Part shown: positions 25,483 to 33,327 of the stretch, one piece after another
Layout of the letters: each line of letters starts with the position of its first letter
Numbering within the stretch: the first letter of the stretch is position 1
Position numbers and translations under genes: made by a program
Origin: Nocardia camponoti
GTDB taxonomy: Bacteria; Actinomycetota; Actinomycetes; Mycobacteriales; Mycobacteriaceae
Length of the DNA: 64,000 nucleotides
Assembly (NCBI RefSeq): GCF_014646135.1
Contig: NZ_BMMW01000004.1
Coordinates: 478,245-542,244 of the forward strand
Direction: 5' to 3'
The notes under the pieces: generated by a model
What the model saw: only the letters and a program-made list of their open reading frames with translations
Told to the model about the DNA's origin: nothing
Databases searched by the model: none

Positions 25483-26763
25483 CTGGCCGCGACCACTCTA
25501 AGTCACGTAGCAGCCATCCGGTGTCGCGAGCCGGTCCGCAACGCCCGACGCCCAATCGCACTCAGTCAGATTCAAGGGGGCAACGGGCTGTATCAGTTGG
25601 TGAACGACAATGGCCCCGTCGACCTGATGCGCGGCGGCGTTGCGGTTCAGCAGAAGTTTGTCGCTGCGGGCGGGCGGTTCTCGCTCGGCGCGATTACGCA
25701 GCATCTTGAGAAGTACCCCGATTATGTGAGCAACGGCGGGAAATATCAGATTCCGCGCGACCACTACGAAGTGGTCGCTCACCTACGCGGCATGTCGTAT
25801 GAGGAAGCGAGTGAGTCGCTGACCCGCAGCGGAGACGGGCCGTCGCTGCGCGATTGGCAGCGGATCCACCACTTCTTCCGCGACGGTTCCGTCGACATGG
25901 ACGCGCTCGAAGCTTCGACCCTCAAATATGACGAGGTGCAGCGCGACGTCTACCAGTCGACCATGTCGGCCGAGAAAGACTCCCTCCGCGCCACCGACCG
26001 GTCCGCGCGTACCGACGCGTTGCGAGAAAGTCGGCCGAGCGTGCGTGAGGGCGCTCGGGCCACGGTCATGGCTGCAGTGGTCGAAGGCGGGACCACCTTC
26101 GTCATGTCGGTGATCGCTAAGCGGCGTGAAGGGAAGCCGCTCAAGGATTTTGACGCACAGGACTGGCGCGATGTCGCGGGCGATGCGAGTTTTAGCCTCG
26201 GCAAAGGCGGCGTTCGCGGACTGAGCATCTACACGCTCACGAACTTCACCGCGACTCCATCGGCTGTCGCCAGCTCGATCGTGACCGCGTCGCTTAGCAT
26301 CGCTGAGCAGGCGAATAAGTTGCGGCGCAGCGAGATTGATGAACTCGAGTTCATCGCCAACTCCGAGCTGATCGCGTTGGAAGCCGCTGTGAGCGCGCTG
26401 TCGTCGTGCATCGGGCAGGCGGCGATTCCCATTCCGCTTCTCGGTGCCGTGATTGGCAACACCGTTGGCACGGTGATGTACAAGGCGGTCGCGTCGTCGC
26501 TGTCGAAGCGTGAGGCCGCACTGATCGAGCGGTATCTCGAAGAACAGCGCGTGCTTGACGCGCATTTGGCGGAAGAGCATCAGGAACTACTTGCGCAGCT
26601 GGCACGCAGCATGTCCGACTACTTGGGCCTGCTGGACCGGGCATTCTCGCCCGACGTCCAGGTCGCGCTGACTGGCTCAATTGAGCTGGCACTGGAACTA
26701 GGCGTCGACGCGGCGGAGGTCCTGGACACGGACGAAAAGACTCTCGCGTTCTTCTTGGACTAG
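25471..26763 (+). CDS. Large hypothetical protein with Gly-rich hydrophobic segment; 5' end uncertain
   Basis: About 430 aa from ATG 25471. The convincing protein begins at GNGLYQLVNDNGPVDLMRGG; the 30 codons before it look unlike protein, so the true start may be lost or non-AUG (SD-like AAGGGGG at 25575-25581). Blocks: VQQKFVAAGGRFSLGAI, YPDYVSNGGKYQIPRDHY, a long helical middle, a Gly-rich hydrophobic hairpin (QAAIPIPLLGAVIGNTVGTV), then an alpha-helical tail rich in Glu/Leu. I do not recognise the family. The C-terminal 42 codons and 130 bp downstream are repeated at 24185-24440. It may be membrane-inserting. Confidence 0.6.
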   Translation: MHLNLAATTLSHVAAIRCREPVRNARRPIALSQIQGGNGLYQLVNDNGPVDLMRGGVAVQQKFVAAGGRFSLGAITQHLEKYPDYVSNGGKYQIPRDHYEVVAHLRGMSYEEASESLTRSGDGPSLRDWQRIHHFFRDGSVDMDALEASTLKYDEVQRDVYQSTMSAEKDSLRATDRSARTDALRESRPSVREGARATVMAAVVEGGTTFVMSVIAKRREGKPLKDFDAQDWRDVAGDASFSLGKGGVRGLSIYTLTNFTATPSAVASSIVTASLSIAEQANKLRRSEIDELEFIANSELIALEAAVSALSSCIGQAAIPIPLLGAVIGNTVGTVMYKAVASSLSKREAALIERYLEEQRVLDAHLAEEHQELLAQLARSMSDYLGLLDRAFSPDVQVALTGSIELALELGVDAAEVLDTDEKTLAFFLD

Positions 26764-26887
26764 CCCGCCCGGCGTGTCGCGGGCCCTCGGCGTGGCATTT
26801 TCGTGCACGTTGCCGCGCCAAATGCGGAAATCGGGCCTCTAGGGCGCGAACGTGCACGATACTGCTATGCGACACGCCGGGTGTGCA
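26632..26887 (+). repeat. Direct repeat copy B: native 3' end of the unknown gene plus downstream palindrome
   Basis: Counterpart of 24185-24440, offset exactly 2,447 bp. The non-coding half carries a nested inverted repeat: outer arms CCCGGCGTGTCGC (26768-26780) and GCGACACGCCGGG (26869-26881), 13 of 13; inner arms TCGTGCACGTT (26801-26811) and AACGTGCACGA (26849-26859), 11 of 11. Spacing is conserved in copy A. Next to a coding end this could be a structured 3' UTR, a recombination site, or a small mobile palindromic unit. Confidence 0.9.
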
Positions 26888-26915
26888 GCACACCACACCA
26901 CCGGAAAGAGACCCG

Positions 26916-27440
26916 ATGACAACAGAGCGATCGTCGGACCGCGCAACCGCTCAAACTCGAACTCGCGACTACCGTCTCCCCGTGGCAAACGAGACTCCTG
27001 ACGACGCCGCCCTAGCGTTCCGGTGCGCCAACAACCCGAGCGCACAGGTGAGATTTGACAGTCGAATCTTCACGAGCATCGAGTACTTCGGAACCGACGA
27101 GGTGCACGTCGACGTAGCCCTCACCGGCGACGGCCTCAACGCAACGTGCGGTGCCCTCCTCTTCTCCCCTTGGGAACGCGCCGAGATCTGCGACTACTTC
27201 GACAGACTCGTCGCCGACTTCGCCGGTTGGTCAGGTCAACGAGATTGGGGGAACAGCAATTTGCGGGTCACTGCGACCTTCACCCCGGGCGGCCACGTCC
27301 GGCTCGACTGGACCGTCATCGCCACCCTCACCCGTCCCACGTGGCAGGCAAGGCTAAGCACCTGGGTCGAAGCCGGAGAAAAGATGTCGCACATGGCAGC
27401 CGACATCCGGTCCTTCCTTAGCCCCACTCCGCACCTGTGA
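26916..27440 (+). CDS. DUF6228-like family protein
   Basis: 174 aa from ATG 26916 with GGAAAGAG upstream. It is a beta-rich, soluble protein with the pattern seen in DUF6228: VHVDVALTGDGLNATCGALL, YFDRLVADFAGWSGQRDW, then LRVTATFTPGGHVRLDWTVI. The function of DUF6228 is not established; such genes are often accessory and immunity-like. It lies 29 bp after repeat copy B. The assignment rests on motif resemblance. Confidence 0.65.
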   Translation: MTTERSSDRATAQTRTRDYRLPVANETPDDAALAFRCANNPSAQVRFDSRIFTSIEYFGTDEVHVDVALTGDGLNATCGALLFSPWERAEICDYFDRLVADFAGWSGQRDWGNSNLRVTATFTPGGHVRLDWTVIATLTRPTWQARLSTWVEAGEKMSHMAADIRSFLSPTPHL

Positions 27441-27707
27441 GCGCACAGACGCCAGCCTCGCCAGCTCTGCGTGCGAATAGCATTGGTGTGCTCGTCTTGC
27501 AGTAAGAACAGCGCCGCACGTGTGCGTCGATACACCAGCGTTTCCGCCACGATTCGCGCGATATTTTCTCGAATCGCACGGTAGGTCGCTTGGTAGTGAT
27601 GTGGTCCGTGAGAACGAGCGCCGTTTTCGCTTGAATCATTCCCCCACCCGTTGCTACTTTCTACGTAGAGGCGAGGGCTTGACACCTCGCGAACACATTG
27701 GAGGCAA
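27441..27707 (+). other. Gene-free stretch with possible small transcribed RNA
   Basis: No convincing coding frame. Before the terminator at 27708 there is a small hairpin, GCGAGG...CCTCGC (27672-27690), so the region may end in a short structured transcript or simply be the 3' UTR of the DUF6228-like gene. The 66 codons upstream of the terminator in one frame have no coding character. Confidence 0.35.
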
Positions 27708-27744
27708 CCCCTGAGGCGCAAGTCGCCTCAGGGGCCCTTTCTTT
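27708..27744 (+). terminator. Strong intrinsic terminator
   Basis: Perfect 11-bp stem CCCCTGAGGCG / CGCCTCAGGGG (27708-27718, 27724-27734) with a 5-nt loop and a pyrimidine tail CCCTTTCTTT. It lies 267 bp beyond the nearest plus-strand stop, long for a simple 3' UTR. Confidence 0.85.
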
Positions 27745-27826
27745 CAAGCCAGCTCGCGGCCGGTCAGAAGCGCCAAACGAGTGCCGTTCCGCCCAGAACA
27801 TACTGTTGCCCAACTAAACTCGTTCG

Positions 27827-28288
27827 GTGACGAATGTGCTGCGCGTTGCCGCCTATGCCGTTTGCATTCGAGGGGCGGGAGAAAACGAGGAGATCCTGCT
27901 CGCCCGGTGGGTGTCGCCCGAAGGGAACAAGCACTGGACGCTTCCGGGGGGCGGGATGGAGCATGGCGAGGATCCCGTCGCGACCACGAAGCGCGAGGTG
28001 GATGAGGAGACCGGGTACGCCGTCGAGCTAACGGCATTGCTCGGAATAGACACCGATACTAGTCGGTTCCCACGCCCGCACGGCGAGTTCGCCGAGATTC
28101 ACAGCGTCCGAATAATCTACGCGGGCACCATTATTGGTGGCACACTCCGCAGTGAAACCGACGGTTCCAGCGACCTCGCCGCATGGCACCCGATCAGCGA
28201 AGTCGCGCACCTGGTCCACGTTCGACTCATCGACGCCGCTATCGAATTGTGGCGCACGCGGCCAGCGCTGGGAAGGGTCGACAGCTAG
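27827..28288 (+). CDS. NUDIX hydrolase
   Basis: 153 aa from GTG 27827. A complete Nudix box is present: GGGMEHGEDPVATTKREVDE followed by ETGY, matching GX5EX7REUXEEXGU. These enzymes cleave nucleoside-diphosphate-linked substrates; the substrate here cannot be read. A TAAACT hexamer (27815-27820) ends 6 nt before the GTG and there is no ribosome-binding site, so the mRNA is probably leaderless. Single-gene unit between two transporter operons. Confidence 0.9.
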   Translation: MTNVLRVAAYAVCIRGAGENEEILLARWVSPEGNKHWTLPGGGMEHGEDPVATTKREVDEETGYAVELTALLGIDTDTSRFPRPHGEFAEIHSVRIIYAGTIIGGTLRSETDGSSDLAAWHPISEVAHLVHVRLIDAAIELWRTRPALGRVDS

Positions 28289-28424
28289 TCAGCGAACCGC
28301 GGCGCAAACAACCATTCGTCATCCAACCGCAAACCAACCGACCGGCCCATCTCAATATCGCATCGCCACCCTGGGTTACCCGGGTGCAGAACCGTTCCGG
28401 GGCGGATGACGATGGGATCCAAAC

Positions 28425-29306
28425 GTGCGGTGGAAAAAGTCGAAGGCGCGCAAGCGGATTCGTTTTGGGGCGGCGTTGGCGGCGGTTACCCTCGTGGCCG
28501 TCACCGGGTGCGGGCTCGGGACCGACCAGCAAGCGTCGGTCACCTATGCCGAAGCCAAGCAGACCGGCAAGATCAAAATTGGGTTCGCCAATGAAGCGCC
28601 GTGGGCCTACCTGGACGACCAAGGCCAGCTCACCGGATACGCGCCGACCGTCGCGAAGGCGGTGCTGAAGAAACTCGGGATCAACGAAATCGACGGTGTC
28701 GTCACCGATTTCGACGGCCTCATCGACGGTGTTCGCGCCAAAAACTATGGGTTCGTCGCGGCCGGGATGTTCATTAATCCCAAGCGCTGCGAAAGTTCGG
28801 CGTTCGCGATTCCCGATTACCAGGTCGGCTCGTCTTTCATGGTGCCCCAAGGTAATCCGCGCAATATCACCAAATTCACCGACATCACCCGCGAGCAAAC
28901 CCGTATCGCAACACTCGGCGGCGCGGTGGAAAACGGTTACGCCGAAGAAGCGAGCGTCCCGAAACAGCTCATCGAGCCGATGGCCAAACAGGACGATATT
29001 GTGCGCGCGGTCACCGGCGGTGACGTCTACGGCGCGGCCCTGCTTGACGTGACAAGCACATGGCTGGTCAAAAACAACAAGGACGCCAAACTCGAAACGA
29101 CGCCGTCCTTCCAGTTCGGCACCAAGCCTGCCGTGGGCACCTTCAATTTCCGCCTCGACGACAACGAGTTCCGCGAAGACTTCAATCGCGAACTCAAAGC
29201 CCTGCATGAAAGTGGCGAGTGGCTCAAGCTCGTCGAACCATTCGGGTTGACCGCAGCGAACGAGCCGGACCCGAAGGCGACCACCGAGCAATACTGCGCG
29301 TCGTAG
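28425..29306 (+). CDS. ehuB: Ectoine/hydroxyectoine ABC transporter substrate-binding lipoprotein
   Basis: 293 aa from GTG 28425. Basic N-terminus, hydrophobic core, and lipobox LVAVTGCG (Cys about residue 29). It is an SBP family 3 protein: KIKIGFANEAPWAYLDDQGQ, TGYAPTVAKAVLKKLGI, then the hinge and second lobe (TRIATLGGAVENGYAEEASV). It captures ectoines for import. The substrate is inferred from gene order (ehuBCDA followed by an ectoine hydroxylase) and resemblance to EhuB. Stop is 4 bp from the next gene's start. Confidence 0.87.
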   Translation: MRWKKSKARKRIRFGAALAAVTLVAVTGCGLGTDQQASVTYAEAKQTGKIKIGFANEAPWAYLDDQGQLTGYAPTVAKAVLKKLGINEIDGVVTDFDGLIDGVRAKNYGFVAAGMFINPKRCESSAFAIPDYQVGSSFMVPQGNPRNITKFTDITREQTRIATLGGAVENGYAEEASVPKQLIEPMAKQDDIVRAVTGGDVYGAALLDVTSTWLVKNNKDAKLETTPSFQFGTKPAVGTFNFRLDDNEFREDFNRELKALHESGEWLKLVEPFGLTAANEPDPKATTEQYCAS

Positions 29307-29310
29307 CACT

Positions 29311-30024
29311 GTGTCAGATCATCTAGGGATTTACCTCGACCGCGTTCTGGACGGCCTGCCGTTCACATTGTGGGCGACGATTGGCGGAATCGCGCTCACC
29401 ATTGTGTTGTCGTTCGTCGCGGGCATCGCATTGTTGTCGCGACGGCGCGGCGTTCGGGCGGTGGCGCGCGTGTATGTCGAAGGGTTGCGCGGCAGTTCCG
29501 AAGTTGTGCAGTTGTTCTTCTTCGCCGTCGCGATTCCGATCTTCCTGGGCGTCACGCTGGGCTCAACTCCGCAGGGTCTCTTGGTAATTGGCGTTCTCGT
29601 CCTCGGACTCAATCATGGCGCGTATGGCGCGGAGATTGTGCGAGGGGCGGTGCGGTCGGTGCCGCGCGGACAGGTTGAAGCGGCGATCGCGGTGAATCTT
29701 TCGCCGCGCCAACGGTTATGGCGAATTGAACTGCCGCAGTCGCTTGTCGAAATGCTGCCATCGTTCAACAACCTGTTCATCCAGTTGTTGAAAGGAACCG
29801 CGTTGCTGAGTTTTATCGCGGTGCCCGAAATCTTCAAGAAGGCCGATGAGCTCAGGGCCGTCCCCGCGTTCTCCCGCGAACTCGGTGTCATTTATGCGAT
29901 CGAACTGGTGGTGTATCTGCTTATCGCTCTGGCGATTACCGCGATCATGCGGGCTCTTGAACGAATCGCCGCGCGCGTGGCTGGCCGCCCGGCGACCGGT
30001 CGCGCGCTTAGGCCGGTGATCTGA
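29311..30024 (+). CDS. ehuC: Ectoine/hydroxyectoine ABC transporter permease
   Basis: 237 aa from GTG 29311; polar-amino-acid-type permease with about five helices (PFTLWATIGGIALTIVLSFV at the N-terminus). The His/Glu/Gln/Arg-type EAA loop is AYGAEIVRGAVRSVPRGQVEAA and the following INFL-type stretch includes SFNNLFIQLLKGTALLSFI. It forms the channel together with the next permease. The stop TGA overlaps the next ATG by one base (TGATG). Confidence 0.87.
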   Translation: MSDHLGIYLDRVLDGLPFTLWATIGGIALTIVLSFVAGIALLSRRRGVRAVARVYVEGLRGSSEVVQLFFFAVAIPIFLGVTLGSTPQGLLVIGVLVLGLNHGAYGAEIVRGAVRSVPRGQVEAAIAVNLSPRQRLWRIELPQSLVEMLPSFNNLFIQLLKGTALLSFIAVPEIFKKADELRAVPAFSRELGVIYAIELVVYLLIALAITAIMRALERIAARVAGRPATGRALRPVI

Positions 30025-30698
30025 TGGAAAAGTGGCGCTGGGACAGGTTCTTCGACGCGTTCCCGTTCATCGCGGACGGCCTCGTCGTAACGATTCAGTA
30101 CACGATCCTCGGCTCGATCGTCGCGTATCTGCTTGGGCTCGCTTTCGCGGTGATTATTCGCGCGCGAGTGCCAATCGTCAGTCTCGGACTGCGTGGATTC
30201 GTCGAATTCGTGCGTAGCACACCATTATTGGTGCAGATTTTCTTCCTCTATTGGGTCGTGCGGCCGGAACTACTCAGCGGGTTCAGCACCGATACCCAAC
30301 GGTTAATTGTCGGCGTCACCGCGCTCGGCGTGCATTACGCCTGCTACACCGCCGAGGTTTTCCGCGCGGGCATTGACGCAGTGCCGAAGTCACAGTGGGA
30401 GGCGACCGTCGCGCTCAATTTGCCGGTGTGGCGCAGCTGGACCGACGTGATCATTCCCCAAGCTGTCCCCCGCGTGCTGCCCGCGCTCGGCAATTACACC
30501 ATCGCGATGTTCAAGGAAGTGCCGCTGCTATCGGCGATCGTCATCCTGGACATGGTTTACCAGGTCAAAACGGTGTACGCCGCTGACCGAGGGGGTGCTG
30601 GCCCCGAGGCATGGCTCGCGGTTGGTCTGACGTTCCTCGCACTGAGTTACCCCTGTTCAGTGCTGATTCGAAAGCTGGAGCAACGTGTCGCACAGTGA
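30024..30698 (+). CDS. ehuD: Ectoine/hydroxyectoine ABC transporter permease
   Basis: 224 aa. A second polar-amino-acid-type permease: IADGLVVTIQYTILGSIVAY, then EFVRSTPLLVQIFFLYW, the EAA loop YTAEVFRAGIDAVPKSQWEA and YTIAMFKEVPLLSAIVILDM. It pairs with EhuC. Its 3' end overlaps the GTG start of the ATPase gene by 14 bp, so the operon is tightly coupled. Confidence 0.87.
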   Translation: MEKWRWDRFFDAFPFIADGLVVTIQYTILGSIVAYLLGLAFAVIIRARVPIVSLGLRGFVEFVRSTPLLVQIFFLYWVVRPELLSGFSTDTQRLIVGVTALGVHYACYTAEVFRAGIDAVPKSQWEATVALNLPVWRSWTDVIIPQAVPRVLPALGNYTIAMFKEVPLLSAIVILDMVYQVKTVYAADRGGAGPEAWLAVGLTFLALSYPCSVLIRKLEQRVAQ

Positions 30699-31467
30699 GC
30701 CAATGATTCGGTTTACCGATGTCGAGAAGAACTACGGCAAAACGGTTTGCCTCGATCATCTCGACTTCTCCGTCGCGCCAGGCGAATTCGTCACGCTGAT
30801 TGGCCCGTCGGGTTCGGGCAAAACGACAATTCTGCGCATGTTGATGACGTTGGAGCGCGTCGACAGCGGAACAATCGAGGTAGGCGGCGAGTATTTGAGT
30901 CACGAGCGTCGCAAGGACAAGCTCGTGCCCGCGAGCGAAGCGCATTTCCGGCGGATGCGCAGTCAGATCGGCATGGTTTTCCAGCAGTTCAATCTCTTTC
31001 CGAACATGTCAGTGCTTGGCAATATCACGATGGGGCCGATTAGGTCGCTTGGCACGGACCAGGAAAAGGCCAAAGAACGCGGGATGGAATTACTCGAATT
31101 GGTCGGGCTCACCGATAAGGCGAAAGCGCGCCCGACCGAATTGTCCGGCGGTCAGCAGCAGCGTGTCGCGATCGCGCGGGCGCTCGCGATGGAGCCGAAG
31201 GTGCTGCTCCTTGACGAGGTCACCTCCGCGCTCGACCCCGAACTCGTGACCGGCGTGCTGAAACTCCTCGCCGACATCGCCGCGAGCACCGACATCACCT
31301 TCCTCTGCGTGACGCACGAAATGCGGTTCGCGCGAACGGTTTCCGACCGCGTGCTGATGTTTGACCAGGGTCGAGTTGTCGAATCAGGGCCGCCCGAACA
31401 GCTTTTCACCGAACCAGCGAACCAACGGACAAGACAGTTCATCGACGCGGTACTCGCCGCCGACTGA
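30685..31467 (+). CDS. ehuA: Ectoine/hydroxyectoine ABC transporter ATP-binding protein
   Basis: 260 aa. Walker A GPSGSGKTT (about residue 40), Q-loop GMVFQQFNLFPNMSVLGNI, signature LSGGQQQRVAIARAL, Walker B VLLLDEVTSALDP, and H-loop CVTHEMRFAR. It is a polar-amino-acid-transporter-type ATPase that powers uptake by EhuBCD. Start is GTG 30685 (an in-frame ATG follows at 30703). Followed after 24 bp by ectD. Confidence 0.9.
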   Translation: MSHSEPMIRFTDVEKNYGKTVCLDHLDFSVAPGEFVTLIGPSGSGKTTILRMLMTLERVDSGTIEVGGEYLSHERRKDKLVPASEAHFRRMRSQIGMVFQQFNLFPNMSVLGNITMGPIRSLGTDQEKAKERGMELLELVGLTDKAKARPTELSGGQQQRVAIARALAMEPKVLLLDEVTSALDPELVTGVLKLLADIAASTDITFLCVTHEMRFARTVSDRVLMFDQGRVVESGPPEQLFTEPANQRTRQFIDAVLAAD

Positions 31468-31491
31468 ACCCGACGAAAGGAACGCAACCCG

Positions 31492-32376
31492 ATGCCCACC
31501 TCGCCGACTGTTCAGCTCGTTGATCGTTATCCGACCAGGTCAGCCGGGTCGGGTTCGATGCGCCGCACCGATCCGACGGTGTGGGGCGCACCGGAAACGC
31601 CCGCGCTTGCCACCTTCGCTCACGATGGTTACGCCGTTTTCGACGCGTTGCTCAGCGAGGCCGAGGTCGCGACGTTGTCGGCCGAGGTGACGCGGCTGAC
31701 CGAAGAACCGGAGTTGCGTCTCGACGACCGGGTAATTATCGAGCAGTCGTCGAATCAGGTGCGGTCGATTTTCGAGGTGCACAAACTGAGCCCGTTGATC
31801 GCGGAATTGACTCGCGAGAATCGGATCGCTGGCTTGGCGCGGGAAGTGCTTGGGTCGGAAGTGTATTTGCATCAGACTCGGGTGAATTATCTGCCCGGTT
31901 TTGGTGCCGCCGGTTTTTATTGGCATTCCGATTTTGAGACGTGGCATGCCGAAGACGGGATGCCCGCGCCGCGTGCGGTGAGTTTGTCGATCGCGCTCAC
32001 CGACAATTTCCCGTACAACGGGAGTTTGATGGTGATGCCCGGTTCGCATCGCACATTCGTTGGGTGCGCGGGTGCGACGCCGACTGACCATTATCGGGAA
32101 TCGTTGCGAGAGCAGCGCATTGGTGTGCCGACCGAACGCGAGCTCACCCGGTTGGCGCGCGAGCACGGAATCGCCCAGTTCACCGGGCCCGCCGGTTCGG
32201 CGCTGTTATTCGATTCGAACATCATGCATGGGTCATCGAACAACATCACGCCATTCCCGCGCTCGAACATTTTCTTGGTTTTCAACAGCGTTGAGAACGA
32301 GTTGGTCGCGCCGTTCGCGGGCCCCGCCCCGCGCCCGACCTACATCGCCTCGCGCGATTTCACGCCGTTGCGCTGA
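31492..32376 (+). CDS. ectD: Ectoine 5-hydroxylase
   Basis: 294 aa Fe(II)/2-oxoglutarate dioxygenase that converts ectoine to 5-hydroxyectoine. The EctD signature FYWHSDFETWHAEDGMP (residues 142-158) is present. The iron triad is His145, Asp147 and His246 (DSNIMHGSSNN), with the 2-oxoglutarate-binding Arg in PRSNIF. Start ATG 31492 has AAAGGA upstream. It is last in the ehuBCDA-ectD operon. ectABC are not in the window, so this cluster appears dedicated to importing ectoine and hydroxylating it. Confidence 0.92.
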   Translation: MPTSPTVQLVDRYPTRSAGSGSMRRTDPTVWGAPETPALATFAHDGYAVFDALLSEAEVATLSAEVTRLTEEPELRLDDRVIIEQSSNQVRSIFEVHKLSPLIAELTRENRIAGLAREVLGSEVYLHQTRVNYLPGFGAAGFYWHSDFETWHAEDGMPAPRAVSLSIALTDNFPYNGSLMVMPGSHRTFVGCAGATPTDHYRESLREQRIGVPTERELTRLAREHGIAQFTGPAGSALLFDSNIMHGSSNNITPFPRSNIFLVFNSVENELVAPFAGPAPRPTYIASRDFTPLR

Positions 32377-32394
32377 GTGAGACGCGTGCGAAGC

Positions 32395-32429
32395 GAAGGC
32401 TCCCTACCCAACTCAGGTAGGGGGCCTTC
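32395..32429 (+). terminator. Terminator of the ehu-ectD operon
   Basis: 14-bp stem with one mismatch (32395-32408 with 32416-32429), 7-nt loop, starting 18 bp after the ectD stop. The T-tract is short, but stem strength and position fit an operon end. Confidence 0.75.
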
Positions 32430-32609
32430 GGCGCGTTAGTGGGAAGTGACGCGTCAACGGTCAGCGCTGTTCGCGAATCGCCAGCCAAGGCGGCACGCTG
32501 TCGCGTACCGTATCGGCATTCGCGGCAGGTTTTGGGGGACGTTTCGCAAGTGCCGCATCCTCACGTGTTCGACGAATCGCCCGGTCCAGCGGCCCAAGAA
32601 GGTGACGTT

Positions 32610-33227
32610 ATGACGACATGGTTCCGGCGGGCACCCGATGTCGCCTTCGAAGAGGAACAGCTGTTGCGGGCGGCGACCGAGATGGTGCATGGTGCGCTTG
32701 AGCGGAACGGGATGAGTCAGCGGCAGTTGGCTGACCTGCTCGAAGTGACGCAAACCGAGGTGAGCCAGCGGTTGAGCGGGCGGCGCAACCTCACGTTGCG
32801 GAGCGTAGCGCGGATGATGCACCTGCTTGGGTGTCGGGTTCGGTTGGAGGCGAGCCCGTTTGATGATGGGGATAGCGTTGTTGTTGTCGCGCGCGAAGAG
32901 GTGTGGTCGGTGTGCTTTCGGGCGGCGATCAGCCCCGACAGCTCGGCGCAGTTCGCCGCACTTCGGTCGAATTTGCAGTCGCGCCAGCACATTTCGTCGG
33001 CGCGCGTTGAGCACCGCGACAACCAGATCATGATCGAACTACACGTGACGGCGGCCGACCCCTTGACTGCGACCACCCGCGCAACGGCCGCCCTACACCC
33101 CGCGACGCAACGCGCACGAGTGAAGATCCAGCGATTGCGTTTGGACGTCGGCCGCCCGCACCCTGCCCGACCTGGGGAAAACGGTGCAGCCGGTAAAACG
33201 AGGCAGGCGACCAGGAACTCGGGGTGA
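32610..33227 (+). CDS. XRE-family helix-turn-helix protein
   Basis: 205 aa from ATG 32610 with AGAAGGTG upstream. HTH at about residues 20-72: VHGALERNGMSQRQLADLLE, VTQTEVSQRLSGRRNLTLRS and VARMMHLLGCRVRLEASPF. The second half is a small domain of unknown type followed by a basic, probably disordered tail (PARPGENGAAGKTRQATRNSG, split here from the fold). No partner toxin gene adjoins, so it is a stand-alone regulator. Confidence 0.82.
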   Translation: MTTWFRRAPDVAFEEEQLLRAATEMVHGALERNGMSQRQLADLLEVTQTEVSQRLSGRRNLTLRSVARMMHLLGCRVRLEASPFDDGDSVVVVAREEVWSVCFRAAISPDSSAQFAALRSNLQSRQHISSARVEHRDNQIMIELHVTAADPLTATTRATAALHPATQRARVKIQRLRLDVGRPHPARPGENGAAGKTRQATRNSG

Positions 33228-33327
33228 GTCCGTATTTCAGTCAAGGAACTTCACACAACAGGTAATCTGTTGGTAAAGCACGCAACGCGATTCAAGTGGT
33301 GCGTCAGTGGAGGTTCCGGGGGCTCCA

